Source: Stomoxys calcitrans (Eukaryota; Arthropoda; Insecta; Diptera; Muscidae). From it: a DNA stretch of 64,000 bases. The notes under the pieces were generated by a model. It saw only the letters and a list, made by a program, of their open reading frames with translations, did no database searches and had not been told where the DNA came from. Shown here one piece after another: positions 56,995 through 64,000 of the stretch. The stretch spans positions 32,597,266 to 32,661,265 of the forward strand of contig NC_081555.1 of assembly GCF_963082655.1 (NCBI RefSeq), written 5' to 3'. Position numbers and translations under genes: made by a program. Within the stretch, counting starts at the first letter, position 1. Every line of letters starts with the position of its first letter.

Positions 56995-57303
56995 GAGGCC
57001 ACCATAGCGCTAAGGTTAGCATGTCCACCTATGACGCTAAACGTCTGGGTTCGAATCCTGGCGTGAACATCAAGAAAAAAAATTTTCAATCGTGGTTATC
57101 CCCTCCTAATCCTGGCGACATATGTGAGGTACTTTGCCATGTAAAAACTTCTCCCCACAGAAGTATCGCACTGCGGCATGCCATTCGAACTCGGTTATAA
57201 AAAGGAGGCCCCTTATGATTGATCATAAATTTGAATCGGACAGCACTCATTGATCTGTGATAAGATTGCCCCTATTCCTTAATAGAATGTTCATCGGCAA
57301 GTT
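56995..57303 (+). mobile_element. tRNA-derived SINE inside the LINE
   Basis: Full-length copy: GAGGCCACCATAGCGCTAAG, B box GGGTTCGAATCCTGG, body TCGCACTGCGGCATGCCATT, tail GTTCATCGGCAAGTTTG. It splits LINE copy 3 at the GATACCT(T/G)A(G/C) point, equivalent to GATACCTGAGACGAC in copy 1. Confidence 0.85.
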
Positions 57304-58140
57304 TGATTGTTTTCTACCTGACATGAAACTTGAGATCGAGTGCGAGACATTGCTGCCAGAGGCACAGTCTGGGATAGACAGAACTGTGGTGTTGCCATCT
57401 GGAAGATCATGCTACATGGACGGAGTAAAGCTATAGGACAGAGTGGGCCTGGGGGAACATTGAGAACCTATGGACTAAGATCTGTGTTCGACTGCCTGAC
57501 CATGTGACGATTCTGCAGCTGGAGATCCGGGTGATCAAGGAATGCGATAGGAGGTGTGTTATCAACGCTAAGGCGTGAGTATGAACATCTTTATGAACAG
57601 TAAACTGGCCATTAGTGCAATAATAACCAAGACTGTAAGGTCACGAACAGTAAGAAGGAGATTAACGCCTGTTCTGAGGATAGCGCCATCGTTTAGTTGC
57701 CGGTCCACAGCGAAGCATTTCGGAGCGACGAAGCATTTCGGAGCGACGTAGGCCGATTTAAGTGAGTGGGCTATGAAAGCATGCAGCGCTGTGGAACAGC
57801 GAAACAGTCGGTAGGACGACAAAAATCCTATGGTGACATCCGGATCGACAAAAGACGAGTCTATTACTGAAAGGAAGTATGCAGGAGGTCAGTAACTCTT
57901 TGGGTATTATAACGGGACACAAAGGTCGAGCTGACTTTTTCAAAATTTGTGCGGCAAGTGATAGCATGTGTAGGGCATGCAGGAAAGGTGATGAGCCGTA
58001 GGAGCATTTCCTATGTCATTGCCCGGCTCTCGCTGCTAACGGTACTTAGGTGGGGACACAATACCAAACATGAAACAATTAAACAATTAAGGATTTTGTA
58101 AGTAACAAGGAATTTCTAATATTGATCTTCTTTTTGAGGT
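57304..58140 (+). pseudogene. LINE copy 3, RNase H to 3' end
   Basis: The LINE resumes after the SINE with EIECETLLPEAQS, then SCYMDGVKL (Asp kept, TDGSK changed), and a degraded ILQLEIRVIKECD where AEI normally sits. MNIFMNSKLAI has Asn in place of the third Asp. The C-terminal CRACRKGDEP and CHCPAL finger pieces lie near 57970-58035. The 3' end is GTAACAAGGAATTTCTAATA. It is followed directly by a GTCY-family head. Confidence 0.72.
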
Positions 58141-58245
58141 TTCTTTTTATACGCTCCACCATAGGATGTTGGTATACTAATTATGTCATTCCGTTTGTAA
58201 CACTTCAAAATATTCGTCTAAGACCCCATAAAGTATATTATTCTT

Positions 58246-58565
58246 GAGGCCACCGTAGCGCCGAGGTTAGCATGTTCGCTTATGATGCCGAACGCCTTAA
58301 TTCGAATCCTGGCGAGACCATCAGGAAAAAAAAAATCAGCTGTGGTTTTCCCCTCCTAATGCTGGTGACATTTGTGAGGTACTATGTCATATAAAAAACT
58401 TCTCTCCAAAGAAGTGTCTTACTGCGGCAAACCGTGCGGACTCGGCTATAAAATAGAGGCCCCTTATCATAGAGCTTAAACTTGAATCGGATTGCACTCA
58501 TTGACATGTGAGAAGTTTGCTCCTATACCTTCGTCGAGCGTTCATGGACAAAATTTGCATTTGCA
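58246..58565 (+). mobile_element. tRNA-derived SINE inside the GTCY element
   Basis: GAGGCCACCGTAGCGCCGAG, B box AATTCGAATCCTGG (changed GGG), tail GTTCATGGACAAAATTTGCA. It replaces the few bases between TTCTTGA and TGACATTTTAAG, so the insertion involved a small deletion or a lost target duplication. Confidence 0.85.
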
Positions 58566-58592
58566 TGACATTTTAAGTCGATCTAGCGATGT

Positions 58593-58837
58593 CAGTCTAT
58601 CCGTCTGTCCATCCGTCCGACTGTCCATTCGTCCGTCTGTCCATCCGCCCGTCTGTTCATCCGTCCGTCTGTCCATCCGTCCGTCTGTCCATCTATCCAT
58701 CCGTCCGTCTGTCCATCTGTCCATCCGTCCGTCTCTCCATCCGTCCGTCCCTCCATCCGTCCGTCTGTCCATCCGTCCGTCTGTCATCCGTCCGTCTGTT
58801 CATCCGTCTGTCTGTCCATCCATCCGTCTGTCTGTCT
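58593..58837 (+). repeat. GTCY array, 16-bp higher-order unit
   Basis: Largely GTCCGTCTGTCCATCC repeated, about 245 bp. The frames on both strands are low-complexity artefacts. Confidence 0.94.
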
Positions 58838-59036
58838 AAAGAACATTAACTTTCGAAGGAGTAAAGCTAGGCGCTTGAAATTTTGCACAAATACTTCTTA
58901 TAAGTGTAGTTCAGTTGGGATTGTAAATGGGCCATATCGGTCCATGTTTTGATGTAGCTGCCATATAAACAGATTTTGGATCTTGACTTCTTGAGCTACT
59001 AGAGGGCGCAATTCTTTTCCGATTTGGCTGAAATAG

Positions 59037-59457
59037 ACATCCGTCCGTCTGTCTATCTGTCCGTTTGTCCATCCGTTCGTCTGTCCATCCGTCCGTCCGT
59101 CCATCCGTCTGTCTGTCCATCCGTCCGTCTGTCCATCCGTCTGTCGGTCCATCCTTCCGTCTGTTTGTCCATCCGTCCGTCTGTCCATCCGTCCGTCTGT
59201 CCATCCATCCGTCTGTCCATCCGTCCGTCTGTCCATCCGTCCGTCTGTCCATCCGTCCGTCTGTCCATCCGTCTGTCCATCCGTCCGTCTGTCCATCCGT
59301 CCGTCTGTCCATCCGTCCGTCTGTCCATCCGTCCGTCTGTCCATCCGTCCGTCTGTCCATCCGTCCGTCTGTCCATCCGTCCGTCTGTCCATCCGTCCGT
59401 CTGTCCATTCGTCCGTCTGTCCATCCATCCGTCTGTCCATCCATCCGTCTGTCTGTC
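59037..59457 (+). repeat. GTCY array, 16-bp higher-order unit, expanded
   Basis: About 420 bp, again mainly GTCCGTCTGTCCATCC and more regular than the array at 58593. It starts at GACATCCGTCCGTCTGTC, directly after GGCTGAAATA. Confidence 0.94.
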
Positions 59458-59870
59458 TTAAGAACGTTAACTTTCGATGGAGTAAAGCTAGGCGCTTGAA
59501 ATTTCGCACAAATACTTCTTATAAGTGTAGGTCAGTTGGGATTGTAGATGGGCCATATCGGTCCATGTTTTGATATAGCTGTCATATAAACAGATTTTGG
59601 ATCTGGACTTCTTGACCTACTAGAGGGCACAATTCTTTTCCGATTTGGCTGAAATTTTCTAAAAAGGGGTTTGTTATGACTTCCAATAACTGTGCTAAGT
59701 ATGGTTCAAATCGGTCGATAAACGGATATAGCTGCTATATAAACCGATTTTTGATCTTGACTACTTGAGCCTCTAGAGGGCGCACTTCGTATCCGATTTG
59801 GTTGAAATAGCGTACAACGACTTCTTCCATGACCTTTAACATACGTGTCAAATATGGTCTCTCTCTCACT

Positions 59871-60930
59871 CTCAACTGAAGGTCTTGGGCCTTTAAATGG
59901 CTCATTTTTTGTCCGATTTCGCTGAAACTTGGGACAGTGTTAGGGCCATCGATATTATTGTTTAATTTGGCCTAGATAGCTGCAGATTTGGATATAGTTG
60001 CTATATAGGCCGATTTGCCGATTTAAGGTTTTAGGCCAATTAAAGCAACATTTATGATTTCGCTGAAATTTTAAACATTTAGTTATGTTAGGCCCCTCAG
60101 CATCCTTATTTGATTTGGCCCAGACCGGTCCAGATTTAGTTATTGCTGCCATATAGACCAATCTCTCGACTTAAGGTCTTGGGCCTATAAAAGGCGTTTC
60201 TATTATCTGATTTCGCTGAAATCTGGGACATTTAGCTATGTTCGGCTCCTCGGCATCCTTGTTTGATTGGGCCCAGATCAGTTTAAATTTGGATATAGCT
60301 GCCAGACCGATCTCTTGATTTAATGTTTTGGGTCCATAGTGGGCGTATTGTTCGATTTCGGCGAAATTTGGGACAGTGTGTTGTGTTAGTCCCTTCTACA
60401 TCCCTCTCCAATTTGGCCCAGATCTGTTAGGATCTGGATATAACTGCCATGTAGCCCGATATCTCGATTTAAAGTCTAGGGCCCATAATAGGCGCATTTA
60501 TTGTTCGATTTCGCAAAAATTTGGTACAATGATCTGTGTTACGCCTCTTGATATCCCAGTTCAATACGGCTAAGGTAACTGCCATATAGACCGATCTATT
60601 GATTTAAGGCCTTGAACCTATCAAAGGCGCATTTGTTGTCCGATTTCACTGGTGCACTGTAACCTGTTAAGCTCTTCAATAGCTGTGCCCAAGATGCTTT
60701 TGGTCGGTCTATATTTGGATATAGCTGTCGTATACATATACCGATCTCACCGATCTATGTAAGACCCTTACATAGCCTTCCTGAATATGGTGAAGATCGG
60801 AGTATATTTAGATATAGTTGCTATGGGTCCATAAATGGTGCATTTTTCGCCGTACTACGATGCAATGTGGTTAATTTATGTATTTGAAAGGGGTAGGTAT
60901 TCAGAACATAGGCCCGGCCAAACTTAATGG
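59871..60930 (+). mobile_element. Third subfamily of ATAGACCGATC units
   Basis: About six units with GATATAGCTGCCATATAGAC, CGATTTAAGGTCTTGGGCC and CGATTTCGCTGAAATTTGGG. It ends with GGTAGGTATTCAGAACATAG, GGCCCGGCCAAACTTAATGG, CCTTTTATAC. The GGCCCGGCC tail relates it to the other GTCY elements. A 5' head is not seen. Confidence 0.65.
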
Positions 60931-60932
60931 CC

Positions 60933-62985
60933 TTTTATACCCTAAAAAAGCACTGTGGTACAGAACAAGTTATAATACCATGCATTTGTTTGTAACACCC
61001 AGAAGGAAGAGAGATAGGCCCGTTGATAAGTATACCGATCGACTCAGATCACTTTCTGATTCGATTTAGTTATGTCCGTTTGTCTGTCTGTCCGTCCATC
61101 TATCTGTCTGTCCATGTTACTTTGTGTACAAACTACTGGTCGCAATTTTCGCCCGATCATCTTCATATTTGGTACAGGCATGTTTTTCAGCCTAGAGACG
61201 AAGCCTATTGAAATTGGAAAAAAATCAGATCAGATTTGGATATAGCTCCCATATATATGTTCGACCGATTTGCAGTTATAATACAATAAAATGGTCATTT
61301 GTTAACCGATTCTCTTGAAATTTGGTAGGAAGAATTTTGTCTTGACTTTCGACATTACATTTCGATTTCATAGAAATCGGTTCAGTTTTAGATATAGCTG
61401 CCATATATGTATATCCCCCGATTTTCACTTCTAGAGCCTCTGCAAGAACATTTACTGACCAATTTTGCAAAAATTTTAAACAAAGTAGTTTCCTCGACGA
61501 CTATCACAATATCTATTGAGTTTGGTCGAAATCGGTTCAGATTTAGATATAGCTCCCATGTATATGTTCGTCCGATTTTGAGAAATATTATAATAAAATG
61601 ATCATTTGGTAACCGATTCTCTCGATAATTGGCAGGAAGGATTTTCTTATGACTCTTAATATTACTGGTGGATTTCATAGAAATCGGTTCAGATTTCGAT
61701 AAAGCTGCCATATATATATATATCGCCCGATTTTCACTCCTGGAGCCATTGCAAGCGCATTTATTGAACAATCTTTCCAAAATTTTGCACAACGCTTTTT
61801 TCGACGACTTTCACAATATCTAAGACGTTTGGTGGAAATCGGTTCAGATTTAGATATAGCTCCCATGTATATGTTCGTCCGATTTTGAGAAATATTACAA
61901 TAAAATGCTCATTTGGTAACCGATTCTCTCGATAATTGGCAGGAAGGATTTTCTAATGACTATTAATATTACTGGTGGATTTCATAGAAATCGGTTCAGA
62001 TTTAGATATAGCTTCCTTATATATGTTCGTCCGATTTTGAGAAATATGGCAATAAAGTGCTCATTTGTTAACCTATTCTCTCGAAATTTTGCAAAAAGAA
62101 TTTTTTTAGAACTCTTACTATTACCAATGAATTTCATAGAAATCGGTTCAGTTTTAGATATAGCTGCCATATATGTATATCGCCCGATTTTCACTCCTAG
62201 AGCCATTGCAAGTGCATTTATTGAACAATCTTTCCAAAATTTTGCACAACGCTTTTCTCGACGACTTTCACAATATCTAAGAAGTTTGGTGGAAATCGGT
62301 TCAGATTTAGATATAGCTCCCTTATATATGCTCGTCCGATTTGCGACATTTTACAACAAAGTGCTCATTTGTTAACCGATTCTCTCGAAATTTGGTAGAA
62401 ATAATTTTTTTCTGACTCTTAGTATTACTGGTGAATTTCATAGAAATCGGTTCAGATTTAGATATAGCTGCCATATATGTATATCGCCCAATTTTCACTT
62501 CTAGAGCCACTGTAAGAGCATTTATTGACCAATTTTGCAAAAATTTTTAAGAACGCGCTTTCCTCGACGACTACCACAATATCTATTTAGTTTGGTCGAA
62601 ATCGGTTCAGATTTAGCTATAGCTCCCATATATATATTCGCGAGATTTTGGGTTATTTGCCACAACGCGCTTTCCTCGACGACTACCACAATATCTATTG
62701 AGTTTGGTCGAAATCGGTTCAGATTAAGATATAGCTCCCGTATATATATTCGTGAAATTTCGGGTCATTTGCTATAATGTTGTCATTTTTAAAACGTATT
62801 GTAGTTACCACAATTTGAACATATTTGCTTGAAATTGATATGGATTGTTTAGTAATCCATCTGAAAACATCGACGAGGCCCTTCAAAATTGGTTCAGAAT
62901 TAGATATAGCTCCCACTTTGTACTTATAGAGTAGGTATAGGGTATTACAAAGTCTGCTCCGCCCGACTTTTGCATTTCCTTACTG
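60933..62985 (+). mobile_element. Fourth subfamily, near complete, ~10 units
   Basis: Head TTTTATACCCTAAAAAAGCA, TTTGTAACACCCAGAAGGAA, GATTCGATTTAGTTATGTCC, then GTTTGTCTGTCTGTCCGTCC (short GTCY tract at 61078-61112). Units contain GAAATCGGTTCAGATTTAGA, ATAGCTCCCATATATATGTT and CATTTGTTAACCGATTCTC. It ends GGGTATTACAAAGTCTGCTC, CGCCCGACTTTTGCATTTCC, TTACTGGTT. The 134- and 139-codon frames here run through repeats. Confidence 0.72.
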
Positions 62986-63515
62986 GTTATCTGTTAATTT
63001 TCATCTAATATTAGCTTTTATAACCTAGGTTTCATTTTTACTGGCATTTCCTATTTTAATGGAAACAAAAACATTTCATTTTCTTCAACGTAAATTAAAT
63101 TCCTAGAGAGCTGAAAATTATCTTCAAATTACTGCTTACCGCATTCACAGCAAACGAAACTGAAAGTCAAATAGCCAGCAATTGTTTTCAAACAACTGTT
63201 CTCCCAGAAAATGAAACTGAAAGTGTAAAACTGAAAATTGAAATTTTCATTCATAAATTCAAGACGCTTGGTAGTCAGTGAAACTCTTATTTTAATGAAA
63301 ACTCTCTTCAAAGTGTTACAAATGAACCCCTGGTTCATTTGTGTACTATGTGTCTACGCCTCTCTTAACAAGCATGGCACACAAACACACTTTCGGTTCT
63401 CTTAACGAGTATTTTCGCGCCTCTATTGTGTATTGTAATGTAATAATTATTTACAACAATGCTACTTAGACACCGTCGCCCATCGTCGCCCGTTTTAGTA
63501 ACGTCGTTGCAGTTC
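62986..63515. other. Non-repetitive, promoter-proximal stretch
   Basis: No gene is seen. GAAACTGAAAGT occurs at about 63158-63169 and 63213-63224, with CGAAACTG and AAACTGAAAATTGAAA nearby. There is also a GTTTTCAAACAACTGTTCTC inverted stretch. This precedes the core-promoter candidate. Confidence 0.4.
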
Positions 63516-63516
63516 G

Positions 63517-63553
63517 TATAAAACTATTTTTATATGTTAGAACCCAGACAGTC
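63517..63553 (+). promoter_or_regulatory. Candidate RNA polymerase II core promoter
   Basis: TATAAAAC at 63517-63524 is followed about 30 bp later by ACAGTC (63548-63553), close to the insect initiator TCAGTY with A63550 as +1. The spacing suits a TATA-initiator promoter. The ~390 bp downstream are A-rich without an open frame and lead to an ATG at 63943, as expected for a 5' untranslated region. No clear DPE is visible. Chance TATA motifs are common in AT-rich DNA. Confidence 0.35.
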
Positions 63554-63942
63554 GGACGAATGGCTTTGGCTTCAAGAGCAAGTGTATGACGACAGACAAC
63601 CGCCAACAAGTTTTCACTTTTCATTGCAAAACAATCGCGCGAATTTGTGTAGTTTGCCAATGCTTAGAGTTTTAAACACCAGCGGAGGATTTTCCTCGCC
63701 GTAAGCCACAATCCGGTATCGAAAAAAATTCGTGTTTCGGAAGACCACAAACGGAAAAAAGTTAATAGTAAAACAAAAATAGTGGCAAATCAGGATGTAA
63801 AATTTGGTGTCCGGCAACAAAAAAAGAGGAAATAAAAAAATACAAAAAAAGAAAATTAAAAATATTCATATATCATTATAAAATCGTGCTTAGATATTTA
63901 TTAAAGCAAAAAAAAAAAAAAACGAAAAAAATTATAACAAGC

Positions 63943-64000
63943 ATGAAAGTTTTTCATATGAATTTAATTGCCTTCATTTATTCCTTGCTGTGTATACGGC
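63943..64000 (+). CDS. Possible first coding exon, signal-peptide-like, cut by window end
   Basis: An ATG in a reasonable context (ACAAGCATGA) opens MKVFHMNLIAFIYSLLCIR and stays open to the end of the window. A basic residue early, then a hydrophobic run LIAFIYSLLCI, is what a secretory signal peptide or membrane anchor looks like. Upstream is a long A-rich stretch with no earlier ATG in frame close by, and a core-promoter candidate ~390 bp away. Nineteen codons cannot identify a protein. It could also be chance. Confidence 0.35.
   Translation, partial: MKVFHMNLIAFIYSLLCIR

Larger units (their letters stand above)
58147..59870 (+). mobile_element. GTCY-family element with SINE insert and duplicated arrays
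   Basis: Head TTTATACGCTCCACCATAGG, TGTAACACTTCAAAATATTC and CCATAAAGTATATTATTCTTGA at 58246. The SINE follows, then TGACATTTTAAGTCGATCTA and the first GTCY array. Array plus ~195 bp of downstream unit sequence is then repeated (second array 59037-59457, second downstream sequence 59458-59655). Units continue to about 59870. The 3' tail is missing. Confidence 0.78.

Noticed and set aside
58898..59509. 203-codon minus-strand frame and overlapping 144-177-codon frames
   Set aside because: Same cause: low-complexity GTCY array, open in several frames at once.
61388..62375. 134- and 139-codon frames on opposite strands
   Set aside because: Both are formed by ~150-300-bp repeat units, and the same peptide words recur with the unit period.

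Overview
The window looks like nuclear, mostly non-coding DNA from a higher fly, most likely a calyptrate (muscid-like) dipteran. The evidence is the repeat content: dispersed elements ending in TATACCCTCCACCAT and carrying GTCY tetranucleotide tracts (resembling the dipteran mini-me family), a copia-type LTR element with a copia-style primer-binding site, Tc1/mariner elements, and LINEs with RNase H domains. The species call is inference; the repeats themselves are read directly. I find no complete host gene. The only candidate host coding sequence is a start codon with a signal-peptide-like N-terminus in the last 58 bases, preceded by a plausible core promoter.

Layout. 1-6870 is one very large foldback element: two inverted arms built of about 177-bp tandem units, with a stranded copia 5' end (LTR, primer-binding site, first 41 gag codons) in the loop. 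7272-8433 is a decayed Tc1/mariner element with exact TA duplication, interrupted by a tRNA-derived SINE. 8.6-20 kb mixes GTCY elements, SINEs, antisense LINE RNase H fragments (one set tandemly repeated), a gypsy reverse transcriptase fragment and a 2-kb stretch without visible repeats (14.4-16.4 kb). 21-22.7 kb and 36-36.7 kb hold a second, GGGGAGGGTC-rich tandem family. 24.7-35.2 kb is largely GTCY elements in both orientations, with a 159-bp-arm palindrome at 31.2-31.5 kb. 37-43.4 kb holds a duplicated SINE and two antisense LINE relics. 43.4-49.8 kb is more GTCY elements, including one built of 306-bp dimers and one that shares a unique flank with 34.5-35.5 kb (a segmental duplication). 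51.4-58.1 kb holds three sense-strand copies of a LINE with reverse transcriptase and RNase H remnants. Three large GTCY arrays lie at 52.7-53.3, 58.6-58.8 and 59.0-59.5 kb. 59.9-63 kb carries two further subfamilies. 63-64 kb appears single-copy and promoter-like.

Nothing here works as an operon or pathway. The window is a record of nested insertion, local duplication and microsatellite growth. Insertion order can be read in several places: SINE into mariner, SINE into GTCY element, MITE into GTCY element. One SINE/GTCY chimera occurs at two loci. The best targets for follow-up are the foldback/copia composite, the palindrome, the shared SINE/GTCY junction, the segmental duplication, and the possible first exon at the right edge.
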